From positions 6,998,501-7,062,500 of the forward strand of contig NZ_JACHIU010000001.1 in assembly GCF_014207705.1 (NCBI RefSeq): a stretch of DNA of 64,000 nucleotides. Reading direction: 5' to 3'. The notes beneath the pieces were generated by a model. The model saw only the letters and a program-made list of their open reading frames with translations. It was not told where the DNA came from and made no database searches. Origin of the DNA: Sphaerisporangium rubeum. Lineage in GTDB: Bacteria > Actinomycetota > Actinomycetes > Streptosporangiales > Streptosporangiaceae. The translations under genes were made by a program, and so were the position numbers. Position 1 is the first letter of the stretch; the number at the start of each line of letters is the position of its first letter. Shown here piece by piece: positions 20,326-28,178 of the stretch.

Positions 20326-21333
20326 TCAGAGGCGGGGGTCCACGTGGATCTTGGGTGCGCCGGTGTGCGGCCGGGTGCCGGACAGGACGGCGGCGGCCTC
20401 CGCGAGCGGGACCGTGGCGGCGACCAGCGGACGCGGGTCCACGGCCCCGGTGGCGTACAGGTCGATGGTCTCGGCGAGCGCGCCTGAGCCGCTGAGGACG
20501 CCGACCGCGGTGACGTCCTTCAGCACGATGGCGCGTGTGTCGAGCGGGCTCGGCGCCACGGACAGGCCGATGTAGACGACCCGTCGGCCGGGCTCGACCA
20601 GCTCGGCCGCGAGAGCCGGCATGCCGGGCCCGGTGGAGGCGTCGATCACGGCGTCCCAGCGCAGGGACGGCAGGGTGTCGCGCGTCCACACGTGCGGGAA
20701 GCCGAGCGAGCGCGCGAAGGCCAGGGACGGCCCGGTGACCCCGAGCAGGTGCACCTCCGCACCCCGCGCGGCCGCGATCCGTGCGGCGAGCAGGCCGATG
20801 GTCCCCGGCCCGAGCACCAGCAGACGCTCACCCGGGGACAAGCCGGCGCCGCGGACGGCACGCAACGCGTTGGCCCCGGGTTCCACCAGCGCGCCGAGCG
20901 TCGCGTCCACTCCGTCAGGCAAGACGTGCAGAGCCGACTCCGGGACAGGAAGCCGCTCGGCCAGCGCACCAGGCCGGCCGTTCCTGATGCCGATCTCGTA
21001 CCGTTCCGCGCAGACGTGCCGCCGTCCGGCGACGCACCGCTCACACCGTCCGCACCCCAGCATGGTGTCCCCGGTGACCCGCCGGCCGAGCCACGAAGGG
21101 TCCACCTCCGCGCCGACCGCGCTCACCACGCCGCACCACTCATGGCCGATGCGCAGCGGATACCGTGCCTGACCGGTGTGCAGATAGGACATCTCCCCCG
21201 AGAAGAACTCGACGTCCGTACCGCACAACCCCACCCGCTCGACGTCCACCACCACCTCACCACGCGGCGGCACGGGTGACGGCACGTCCTGGACGGCGCC
21301 TCGGCCAGGCGCGGTGATGACGAAGGCCCGCAT
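20326..21333 (-). CDS. Zinc-dependent medium-chain alcohol dehydrogenase
   Basis: 335 residues from the ATG giving MRAFVITAPG; a GTG 36 nt upstream is an alternative and neither has a clear ribosome site. Catalytic zinc ligands GLCGTDVEFF and GHEWCGVV, structural-zinc cysteines in CGRCERCVAGRRHVC, and nucleotide-binding LLVLGPGTIGLLAARIAAARG are visible. The VEPGANALRAV segment and ending with KIHVDPRL are typical of sorbitol/threonine-dehydrogenase-like members. It oxidises an alcohol or polyol with NAD(P). First gene of the operon with the dehalogenase and DUF488 genes. Upstream, TATGGT 14 nt before the ATG is a possible -10. Confidence 0.88.
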   Translation of the reverse strand: MRAFVITAPGRGAVQDVPSPVPPRGEVVVDVERVGLCGTDVEFFSGEMSYLHTGQARYPLRIGHEWCGVVSAVGAEVDPSWLGRRVTGDTMLGCGRCERCVAGRRHVCAERYEIGIRNGRPGALAERLPVPESALHVLPDGVDATLGALVEPGANALRAVRGAGLSPGERLLVLGPGTIGLLAARIAAARGAEVHLLGVTGPSLAFARSLGFPHVWTRDTLPSLRWDAVIDASTGPGMPALAAELVEPGRRVVYIGLSVAPSPLDTRAIVLKDVTAVGVLSGSGALAETIDLYATGAVDPRPLVAATVPLAEAAAVLSGTRPHTGAPKIHVDPRL

Positions 21334-21432
21334 CAACACGGCACAGCACCATAAATGGACATTTGCCACATACTAGGCGTCACGTGATCGGCCGGAGAAG
21401 GCCTCAGCCGGAAGGCGCCGGGGCCGTCAGGG

Positions 21433-22026
21433 TCAGAGCCAGCCCTTCTCCTCGGCGGCGCGGATGGCGGTGATGCGGTTGGTGGCGCCGAGCTTGGTGA
21501 TGGCGCTGGAGAGGTAGTTGCGGACGGTGCCTTCGGTGAGGTGGAGGGTGCGGGCTATCTCGGCCACGGAGGCGCCGGCGGCGGCGGAGCGGAGAGCGTC
21601 GCGTTCGCGGTCGGTGAGGGGGTTGTCCCCGGCCATCATGGCGGTGGCGGTCAGTTCGGGATCGAGGTAGCGGCCCCCGGTGTGGACCTTGCGGATGGCG
21701 GTGGCGAGTTCCTCGGCGGGTGCGTCCTTGGGGAGGAAGCCGCGGACGCCGGCCGCCAGGGCTCGGCGGAGGTGGCCGGGACGGCCGAAGCTGGTGAGGA
21801 TGACGACGGCGCGGCCGGGGAGCGCGTCGGCGGCGGTGAGGCCGTCCATGCCTGGCATCTCGATGTCGAGGACCACGACGTCGGGGTCGTGCGCGGCGAC
21901 CGCGGCGGCCACCTCGTCGCCGCGGGCCACCTGGGCCACCACCTCCAGGTCGGGTTCCAGGCCGAGGAGGGTGGCGATGGCCGTACGGACCAGGTGCTCG
22001 TCGTCGGCCAGCAGGACGCGGATCAC
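21433..22026 (-). CDS. NarL/FixJ family response regulator
   Basis: 197 residues from the GTG at 22026 (GAGG 6 nt upstream), which gives the standard VIRVLLADDE start. Phosphoacceptor Asp54 in VVLDIEMPGMDG, the KDAPAEEL lysine, and a LuxR-type HTH at about 131-190 (LTDRERDALRSAAAGASVAE, LTEGTVRNYLSSAITKLGAT). Last gene of the operon ABC ATPase-permease-kinase-regulator. Such DesK/NarL-type pairs with DrrAB-like exporters usually regulate their own exporter. The start region is part of a 25-bp direct repeat shared with the end of the kinase gene. Confidence 0.92.
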   Translation of the reverse strand: MIRVLLADDEHLVRTAIATLLGLEPDLEVVAQVARGDEVAAAVAAHDPDVVVLDIEMPGMDGLTAADALPGRAVVILTSFGRPGHLRRALAAGVRGFLPKDAPAEELATAIRKVHTGGRYLDPELTATAMMAGDNPLTDRERDALRSAAAGASVAEIARTLHLTEGTVRNYLSSAITKLGATNRITAIRAAEEKGWL

Positions 22027-22119
22027 GGTGCGCCTCGGAGGGTGGCCGGGGCCGGCGGCAAGAGATCGAGCGCGGAGCACCTCGGAGCATGACGGCGGAT
22101 CACTGTGCGCCTCGGAGGG
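22018..22119. repeat. 25-bp direct repeat at the kinase/regulator junction
   Basis: 22018-22042 and 22095-22119 match at 24 of 25 positions (core GATCAC-N-GTGCGCCTCGGAGGG), period 77 bp. One copy contains the kinase stop, the other the regulator start. Confidence 0.8.
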
Positions 22120-23293
22120 GGACGGCGGCCGAGAGGTGGAAGTGGTCGCCGGTGCCGCGGGTGGTGAGGGTGCCGCCTAGGGACGTTACGCGTTCGGTCA
22201 GGCCGGTGAGGCCGCTGCCGTTGCCGCCGGGGGCTCCGGTGCGGTCGGCGGGTGGGGTGCCGGCGCCGTCGTTGGTGATCTCCAGGATGGCTGAGCCGTC
22301 CCGTACGGTGAGACCGATGCGGCAATGTGCCGCCTTGCTGTGGCGCAGCACGTTGGTGGTGCCTTCCCGTGCCACCCAGGCGAGCACGGTGGCGACGTCC
22401 TGCGGGAGGCCGTCCGGCACCGGGTCGAGCGCGCAGCGGATGCCGCCGGCCTCCAGTACGGCACGTACGCCGCGCAGTTCGGCGAGGAGGTCGACCGTGC
22501 GGTAGCCCCGGACGGCGCCGCGGAGTTCGTGCAGGGCCTGGCGGGCCAGGGTGCGGACCTCGGCCATCTCGGTGGCGGCGCGTTCGTCGTCGGTGGCGGC
22601 GAGCCTGGTCGCGACCTCGCTCTTGACGGCGATGGCGGAGAGGCTGTGGCCGACCAGGTCGTGCAGGTCGCGCGCGAAGCGGAGCCGTTCCTCGGTGACG
22701 GCGAGCCTGGCGCGGGCCTCCTCACCTTCCTCGGCGGCCCGGACGATCTCCCAGAGCCACAGCTGGAACCGGTTGGCCCAGGGGATCACCGCGCAGATGA
22801 AGCCGAGGGTGAACAGCACCGGTAGCTCGGGGAGGCCGCGTGAGATCAGCACCGCCGACAGCACGGTGGTGACCGCGCAGATCAGGACGGCAGCCGAGGT
22901 GGTGACGCCGAGCACGGCCATGGCGGCCCACGCGGGGCCGAGTATCCCCCAGGTCCACGTCTCGGTGTCCTGGGTCAGCATGAGCACCACGGTGATCACT
23001 CCGGCGAGAGCGACCTCCGCGACCGCGCGGCGGCCGGCGACGGCGGCGAGCATGGCACGGACGTACAGGACGCTGAAGACCACCATGCCGGCCAGCCCGG
23101 CGATCATGGCAGGGGTCAGGACACCGCCGTTGTGCTGTCCCGTGTTCCCGAGACCCGCGAGCGGACCACCCCAGGCGAGCATGACGGTGCCGGTCAGCGT
23201 CCAGACGGTGACCCGGCGCACCCGCTCCGACCGTGACCGCTCCCTGCGGGACGGCCACAGCCCGATCGCGCGCAACCGCTGGTCCATGTTCAT
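22100..23293 (-). CDS. DesK/NarX-type sensor histidine kinase
   Basis: 397 residues from the ATG at 23293 (AGGTGG just upstream); in-frame starts at 23305 (GTG) and 23287 are alternatives. Hydrophobic segments fill about 30-175 (six candidate TM helices), followed by a short coiled coil (EEGEEARARLAVTEERL) and the HisKA_3 phosphoacceptor FARDLHDLVGHSLSAIAVKS. The HATPase_c region has VAREGTTNVLRHSKA, EITNDGAGTPP and GSGLTGLTERVTSLGGTL. It presumably senses membrane state or a lipophilic drug through its TM region and phosphorylates the downstream NarL-type regulator. Begins 13 bp after the ABC permease gene. Confidence 0.92.
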   Translation of the reverse strand: MNMDQRLRAIGLWPSRRERSRSERVRRVTVWTLTGTVMLAWGGPLAGLGNTGQHNGGVLTPAMIAGLAGMVVFSVLYVRAMLAAVAGRRAVAEVALAGVITVVLMLTQDTETWTWGILGPAWAAMAVLGVTTSAAVLICAVTTVLSAVLISRGLPELPVLFTLGFICAVIPWANRFQLWLWEIVRAAEEGEEARARLAVTEERLRFARDLHDLVGHSLSAIAVKSEVATRLAATDDERAATEMAEVRTLARQALHELRGAVRGYRTVDLLAELRGVRAVLEAGGIRCALDPVPDGLPQDVATVLAWVAREGTTNVLRHSKAAHCRIGLTVRDGSAILEITNDGAGTPPADRTGAPGGNGSGLTGLTERVTSLGGTLTTRGTGDHFHLSAAVPLRGAQ

Positions 23294-23306
23294 GCCACCT
23301 GCCACG

Positions 23307-24146
23307 CTAGCCGCGTCTCGGGTCCCAGCGGAACAGCCACCGCGCGGCGAGCCCCGCCACCAGCAGCCACACCACGAGGACGCCGAGGGACGGCAGCGCG
23401 GCGAGCCACTGTCCGGCGACGGTCAGCCTCTCCGCGGCGCCGCCGGAGAAGTCCGCGCCGGTCACGGCCGTGCGGACGAGCTCCACGACGGGAGTCGAGG
23501 GGATCAGCCCCGCGGGGATCGCGAGTTGCGGCGGCATCGCCGACAGCGGGGTGAACAGCGGTGCGCCGATCGTGGCGACGAGGAGCACCGGCAGTACGGT
23601 GATCTGCGCGTGCTCGGTGGTGCGGGTGAGACCGGAGCACGCGGCGGCGAGCAGCGCGAAGACACCGGCCCCGAGGACCGACGCCAGCAGGAGCAGCGGG
23701 ATGTTGGCGGGACGCGGGCCGTCCACGGCCTGCAGCCACGCCACGATCAGGGCCGTTTGCGCGAGTTGCACGGCCGCGCCGCCGAGCACCGCTCCGCCGA
23801 AGATGCCTGCCGCCGACGTCTGTCCCCCTCTGAGCCGTCGCAGCACCAGTTCCTCGCGCCGTGCCGTGAAGGAGTTCACGAGGTTGACGAAGACCGCGTA
23901 TATCGGCAGCACGCCGGGGAGGCCGGTGAGCACGAACACCTCAAGAGGCATGCCGGCGATGGTTCCCTCGCCGGCGCGGGTGAACAGCCAGCCCATCAGC
24001 AGCGGCAGCAGAAGCACGGTGAACATGGCCGTCTGGTTGCGGGAGAGGATCTTGAGGTCGAGCCGCGCGAGCCGTACGGCGTGCTTGAGGTCGGTGAGTA
24101 CGGCGGAGCGGATCTCCGCACGTCCCTCGTGGGTGATCGTGGTCAT
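23307..24146 (-). CDS. ABC-2 type transporter permease (DrrB-like)
   Basis: 279 residues; ATG overlaps the ATPase stop as ATGA. Six hydrophobic segments, the first at about 37-57 (NQTAMFTVLLLPLLMGWLF), with the ABC-2 signature region VELVRTAVTGADFSGGAAERL before the last TM segment. Pairs with the upstream ATPase to export drugs or lipids. Same operon as the two-component system downstream. Confidence 0.9.
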   Translation of the reverse strand: MTTITHEGRAEIRSAVLTDLKHAVRLARLDLKILSRNQTAMFTVLLLPLLMGWLFTRAGEGTIAGMPLEVFVLTGLPGVLPIYAVFVNLVNSFTARREELVLRRLRGGQTSAAGIFGGAVLGGAAVQLAQTALIVAWLQAVDGPRPANIPLLLLASVLGAGVFALLAAACSGLTRTTEHAQITVLPVLLVATIGAPLFTPLSAMPPQLAIPAGLIPSTPVVELVRTAVTGADFSGGAAERLTVAGQWLAALPSLGVLVVWLLVAGLAARWLFRWDPRRG

Positions 24147-25093
24147 CGGGGTCCTCCTGCCACGCGCAGGAACACGTCCTCGAGGGTTCCTTTGCGTACT
24201 TCCAGCCGGTCAAGGGTCAGGTCGTGCTCGTCGGCCCAGGCGAGCAGGCCACGCAGCGCGGCGTGCGCGCGGCCGTCCGGCGGTGTGCCGCCGAGGGTGT
24301 AGGTGACGGTGGCGCCGTCGCCGGAGCGGGTGATCTCGGGGGTGGCGCCGAGCAGCGGCGGCGGCCCGCCGCGAGGCAGCAGCGGCAGCCGGAAGACCAC
24401 GCGGTCGCCGGCCTCCGCCACCACCTCGTCGACGGTGCCGTGCGCGCGTACCGTCCCCTCGTGCATGATCGCCAGGTGGTCGGCGAGGCGCTCGGCCTCC
24501 TCCAGGTAGTGCGTGGTCAGCAGCACCGTGGTACCGGCGGCACGCAGGTCGCGGATGACGTCCCAGGTGCCGCGGCGCGCCTCGGGGTCCATGCCGGTGG
24601 TCGGCTCGTCGAGGAACAACACCTCCGGCCGGGACAGCACGGCGAGCGCCAGGTCGAGCCGCCGCCGCTGCCCCCCGGACAACTGCCGCACCGGCGTACG
24701 ACCCTTGGCCCGCAGGCCGACGGTCTCCAGCACGTCCCCCACCGGCGGCCGTCCCGCGTCGGCCGACAGCCCACCCCAGACCTGCACCGTCTCCGCCACC
24801 GTCAGGTCCCCGACGAACCCGCCGTCCTGCAGCATGACCCCGGTACGCGGCCGCAGCCGCCGCCGCTGTTTGTACGGATCGAACCCGAGCACCCGTACCT
24901 GTCCCCCATGCGCCGGACGCAGCCCCTCCAGCACGTCCATCGTCGTCGTCTTACCGGCGCCGTTGGTGCCGAGCAGCGCGAACAGCTCTCCGGCGCGCAC
25001 TGTGAACGAGACCCCGCGCACCGCCTCGAAGTCCCCGTACGTCTGCCGCAGCCCGTCCACCTCGACCGCGGCCGTGTCATGTGATGTCCGCAT
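24143..25093 (-). CDS. ABC transporter ATP-binding protein (DrrA/CcmA-like)
   Basis: 316 residues. Walker A GTNGAGKTTTMDVLEGL near 42-58, a FDPYKQRRRLRPRTGVMLQD Q-loop region, signature LSGGQRRRLDLALAVLSRP, Walker B VLFLDEPTTGMD and H-loop LTTHYLEEAERLAD. The C-terminal extension (about 225-316) of DrrA-type proteins is present. First gene of the operon ATPase-permease-kinase-response regulator. Confidence 0.92.
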   Translation of the reverse strand: MRTSHDTAAVEVDGLRQTYGDFEAVRGVSFTVRAGELFALLGTNGAGKTTTMDVLEGLRPAHGGQVRVLGFDPYKQRRRLRPRTGVMLQDGGFVGDLTVAETVQVWGGLSADAGRPPVGDVLETVGLRAKGRTPVRQLSGGQRRRLDLALAVLSRPEVLFLDEPTTGMDPEARRGTWDVIRDLRAAGTTVLLTTHYLEEAERLADHLAIMHEGTVRAHGTVDEVVAEAGDRVVFRLPLLPRGGPPPLLGATPEITRSGDGATVTYTLGGTPPDGRAHAALRGLLAWADEHDLTLDRLEVRKGTLEDVFLRVAGGPR

Positions 25094-25193
25094 GCGCCGA
25101 TCGTCGCCGTACGGCCCCCGCCGGCGGCAGTCGCCGACATCACCGGCCCGAGGTGGATCCCGCGCCGCAACGGCATGACATCCGTCATACGAG

Positions 25194-25225
25194 GCAGGCC
25201 CCGCCGGGATCTCGGCAGGGCCTGC
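25194..25225 (-). terminator. Hairpin terminator of the LPMO gene
   Basis: GCAGGCCC (25194-25201) pairs with GGGCCTGC (25218-25225), and an inner GCCG/CGGC stem extends it. It lies 16-47 bp beyond the LPMO stop codon. Confidence 0.65.
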
Positions 25226-25240
25226 TGTCGGTGATGTGGC

Positions 25241-25912
25241 CTAGCTGAACACCACGTCGCTGCAGATGTAGTACGCCTGGTCCATGTGCGAGGCCTGCCA
25301 GATCGTGTAGACCACCGCACGACCGGACCTGCTGCCGGCGTTCACGTTGATCGAGTAGTTCTGGCTCTGGCCGTACCGGCCCGTCGTGGTCACGAGCTGC
25401 ATGTCGTTCCAGGTCAGCGCCGACGTCACCGGGTTGAACCCAGGCTTGGTGATGTAGACACGGAAGTAGTCCGCCCCGTGACTCGCCTGGTCGTACAACT
25501 GGATGGTGAAGTTGCTGCTGATGGTGGTGGTCTTCCAGTCCCCCACCGCGTCCATGGCGTTGTACCGGCCACCTTCCGCGTGACCGCCACTGCAGAGCTG
25601 CCCGTTCGGCACCGCCGCCTGGTGGTTACCGCCGACACCGTTGCGGTACAGCCCGTTCCAGTTCCACATGGCGTTGGCGTTGGCCTGCCACGCCTGGTAA
25701 CACATCGGGTCCTGTGTGCGCATGTTGGGGTTGAGGTGGTCGTTGCCCCAGCGCTGATAACACCCGTAGACCCGGGACGCCGGATTGATGACCGACCCGT
25801 GCGCGGACGCACTGTCGACCCAGGGAACCAGGAAGAGCGCCATCGTGGTCAACAGCGCGGCGAGCGGCCGCAGCATCCTGCGGCGGGGGTGCGCTTGTAC
25901 GCGATGATCCAT
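25241..25912 (-). CDS. AA10 lytic polysaccharide monooxygenase
   Basis: 223 residues, ATG after GAGGA with 6-nt spacing. The signal peptide ends SASA, so the mature enzyme begins with the obligatory histidine (His38, HGSVINPASR). The second copper ligand is probably His145 in YDQASHGADYF, and the axial aromatic is the Phe of ICSDVVFS at the C-terminus. Cysteine pairs and the SRSGRAVVYTIWQASHMDQAYYIC-type core (split here as SRSGRAVVYTIW and QASHMDQAYYIC) are those of AA10 enzymes that oxidise cellulose or chitin. It is a single-domain enzyme without a CBM. A GAAAGTTTC element and repeated ATWACCTGACA boxes lie in its promoter region. Confidence 0.93.
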   Translation of the reverse strand: MDHRVQAHPRRRMLRPLAALLTTMALFLVPWVDSASAHGSVINPASRVYGCYQRWGNDHLNPNMRTQDPMCYQAWQANANAMWNWNGLYRNGVGGNHQAAVPNGQLCSGGHAEGGRYNAMDAVGDWKTTTISSNFTIQLYDQASHGADYFRVYITKPGFNPVTSALTWNDMQLVTTTGRYGQSQNYSINVNAGSRSGRAVVYTIWQASHMDQAYYICSDVVFS

Positions 25913-25993
25913 GTGCTGTCCTCGTCTTCCGTCGGAGGGACTACAAGGGCTTGCGGATGGCGACAGGAGCGCTCCTATCAAATTAAGGGGGAT

Positions 25994-26027
25994 ATTACCT
26001 GACACACTCGCGTTACATAACCTGACA
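25994..26027. repeat. Direct repeats ATTACCTGACA / ATAACCTGACA
   Basis: Two 11-bp boxes (25994-26004 and 26017-26027) match at 10 of 11 positions with a 23-bp period, about two helical turns, 82-115 bp before the LPMO start. Candidate activator or repressor sites. Confidence 0.55.
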
Positions 26028-26037
26028 TGTGGAATTT

Positions 26038-26046
26038 GAAAGTTTC
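26038..26046. promoter_or_regulatory. GAAAGTTTC element upstream of LPMO
   Basis: Same GAAANTTTC class as at 3796 and 7938, here inside the longer dyad TGAAAGTTTCA (26037-26047), 126 bp before the LPMO start codon. Confidence 0.6.
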
Positions 26047-26492
26047 AGCGGTGGCGGCGCCGATCAGTGGTAGGTCCGGACAAAGATCTCCGAAGCGCGT
26101 CACCCAAGGTCAAACCCCCTTGACCGATCTCAGCCGCTGGAACGAACGAAAACCGTCCCACCAGGAGAAACAGAAGGCATATCCGGCTCTCCGCTTGAAT
26201 CACCGCCGCGATAATGCCGCACAAGAACAGCTCCACACGAGAACTTGAACGATTCAGATCGGCACAGCCCGCTGAATGAACCTTTCCCTGTAACCGCCTG
26301 TGGTGGTTCGTGATTGCTTCACACGGTCCGTCCGTGCTCCAGTTGAAGCAGGACGAGGGGGTGGACCCGCAACGGAACCGGATCGCACGTCAAGCCGGTT
26401 CGGGGAGGTCAGGGAGATCGCCGGACAACTACTCCTGGACCCGGGAAAGGCGCTCCGTTGCGTCCGGTGATCTTCTGCTGTTGTCTGGCCAC

Positions 26493-27707
26493 ATGCGACA
26501 GGTCCCCCGGTTCCTCGCCACCATCATGATCGCCTGGGCTGTGGCGGCTTGCGCCGGCGACGTGCCGCCACCGGAAGCCGCTCCTTCTACGAGCACACCC
26601 ACGCCGACGAAGACGGTCGTCGAACCATCACCGTCCGTCGCCACACCAAGCCCACCGGCCAGAACGACGAAGGGATCATGGCAGCCCGTGCACATCCTCC
26701 CTCGGGAACTGGAGTCCGTGATTCTCCACGACGTGGCGGTCCGGCCGGATGGCGTCGCGTGGGCCATCGGGGAACAGGACGGCGCGGCCTGGCTGGGCCG
26801 GTTCGAGGCGGACGACTGGCGGCAGGTGAAACTGCCCCCGGTCAAAGGACTCGGCCTGGCCACGACGATTGACGCCCGTGGAAACGTCTGGGTCTTCATC
26901 GGACCGCCCGACAACTGGCCGGACCGGGACCACAGCTATGCCGCACGCTGGAATGGCAAGGCTTGGCAGGTCACCGACCTCGGTCCGGGCCTGTTCGTGA
27001 AGGAGGCGGTCACGGTGGGTGACGAAATCTGGTTCCTGGCCAGGCGCGGTCCGTACGATCCGAAAAGCCCCACCGTGGTCAAGCGCCTGACCGGAGGAAC
27101 CTGGGTGGACACCAAGGTGCCGATCTCGGGGGAAGGGCTCGACGGACAGGTCCCCGGCGAAGTGTGGGCGGTCGGCCGGGGCTTGGAGCGCCTCGGCACC
27201 GGCCCGGAAGATCGGCAGCCGACCGCCGCCCGGTGGAACGGTCACAGGTGGGAGAAGATGCCGCTGCCCCCACAGAAACTCCCAAAAGGTGGCAACGCCA
27301 TCTTCTGGGACGTCCTGGTACGCGGCCACGGACAGGTGTGGGCGGTCGGCGGGATCTTCGACCCTGAGGAGCCATACAGGTCGCGGACGCTGCTGGCCCG
27401 CTGGGACGGCAGCGCCTGGCGGATCGAGGTAGGAGCTGACGAGGTCATCGAGGGGACGGGTTTCATGGAGATCGAGGCCGACGGCAGGGGCGGGGCCTGG
27501 ATCAGGGACTCCTACGACACCTTCCTGCGGCACGTGGACGCGACGGGACGCACACTGCGAAGGCAGGAGTTGGGGGGCGGCAAGGACTGCAGCCAGAACA
27601 TCGCGGCCATCGCACGAAGGCCTGGAACGGCCATGCTATTGGGAGCGGGAGCATATGCGGACTGTGCGGACGGCGCGTACCGTGCCGCCCTCTATCAGGT
27701 CGACTGA
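26493..27707 (+). CDS. Lipoprotein with beta-propeller-like repeats
   Basis: 404 residues from the ATG at 26493; the frame is open 180 nt further upstream but the lipoprotein signal starts here (RFLATIMIAWAVAAC, lipobox VAAC). A Ser/Thr/Pro-rich spacer (about 24-60) follows. The rest consists of repeated units of 45-60 residues with the pattern RWNG-x-W, seen as ARWNGKAWQV, ARWNGHRWEKM and ARWDGSAWRIEV, each preceded by G-x-VWAVG or NVWVF. This indicates a WD/BNR-like propeller exposed on the cell surface. Two late cysteines could pair. No enzyme motif and no obvious partner; function unknown. Confidence 0.8.
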   Translation: MRQVPRFLATIMIAWAVAACAGDVPPPEAAPSTSTPTPTKTVVEPSPSVATPSPPARTTKGSWQPVHILPRELESVILHDVAVRPDGVAWAIGEQDGAAWLGRFEADDWRQVKLPPVKGLGLATTIDARGNVWVFIGPPDNWPDRDHSYAARWNGKAWQVTDLGPGLFVKEAVTVGDEIWFLARRGPYDPKSPTVVKRLTGGTWVDTKVPISGEGLDGQVPGEVWAVGRGLERLGTGPEDRQPTAARWNGHRWEKMPLPPQKLPKGGNAIFWDVLVRGHGQVWAVGGIFDPEEPYRSRTLLARWDGSAWRIEVGADEVIEGTGFMEIEADGRGGAWIRDSYDTFLRHVDATGRTLRRQELGGGKDCSQNIAAIARRPGTAMLLGAGAYADCADGAYRAALYQVD

Positions 27708-27800
27708 TCCTCTCGGCCGATGTTTCAGCGAATGAATCCATCCATGTTCCCCTCCGCAGCTGGCGAGCGAGTGGCCCGCGATGGGGTGTGGCCGCGGTGG

Positions 27801-28178
27801 CTACTCACCGCCAAGAAAGATCGTTCGAATTCCCGACATGATGGAGGCCATCGCGGAGGCATACTCTCCGGCTTTCTCCACTCCCGCGCCGAGTTGGCGC
27901 AGCAGGGCCCGGACCCTGCCCATGCGAGGATCCTGCGTCTCGAGTTCCTCGGAGAGCGCCTCTCCGGCGTCCGCCGCATCAAGCAGAACGCGATCCCCGG
28001 CGGCTTTCGCACGCAGGTGTGCGACAAGCTCCGCCAACTCGGCCAGGAGCTCATCGAGTCCTGGTGGAGCCGGCGTCCCGGTCGACGTCGAAACCGCCTT
28101 CGCATCTCGACCGACCGCTACCGCGTCAGCCTGTAACTGAGCGTGGTCGTGCATGACAATGCCATGGTTGTCCTTCAC
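27801..28178 (-). CDS. Small helical protein of unknown function
   Basis: 125 residues from a GTG that overlaps the stop of the upstream membrane-protein gene (GTGA), with AGGAG 7 nt before. The N-terminus (NHGIVMHDHAQLQADAVAVG) resembles the short Gly/Val/Ala beta-rich leaders found on actinobacterial proteins such as DUF5955 members. The remainder (about 40-115) is predicted to be long amphipathic helices (LDELLAELAELVAHLRA, GRVRALLRQLGAGVEKAGEY). No motif for catalysis. Coupled translation implies it works with the upstream membrane protein. Confidence 0.7.
   Translation of the reverse strand: MKDNHGIVMHDHAQLQADAVAVGRDAKAVSTSTGTPAPPGLDELLAELAELVAHLRAKAAGDRVLLDAADAGEALSEELETQDPRMGRVRALLRQLGAGVEKAGEYASAMASIMSGIRTIFLGGE

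Larger units (their letters stand above)
25913..26492. other. 580-bp intergenic region between LPMO and lipoprotein genes
   Basis: Holds the LPMO promoter with the repeat boxes and GAAAGTTTC element annotated separately. From about 26140 to 26310 it is noticeably less G+C-rich than its surroundings and probably carries the promoter of the plus-strand lipoprotein gene. I see no convincing gene. Confidence 0.5.

Noticed and set aside
26045-26236. 63-residue minus-strand frame with a hydrophobic start (MELFLCGIIAAVIQ)
   Set aside because: No ribosome site and an Arg/Ser-rich tail. It overlaps likely regulatory DNA, so I left the region as intergenic.
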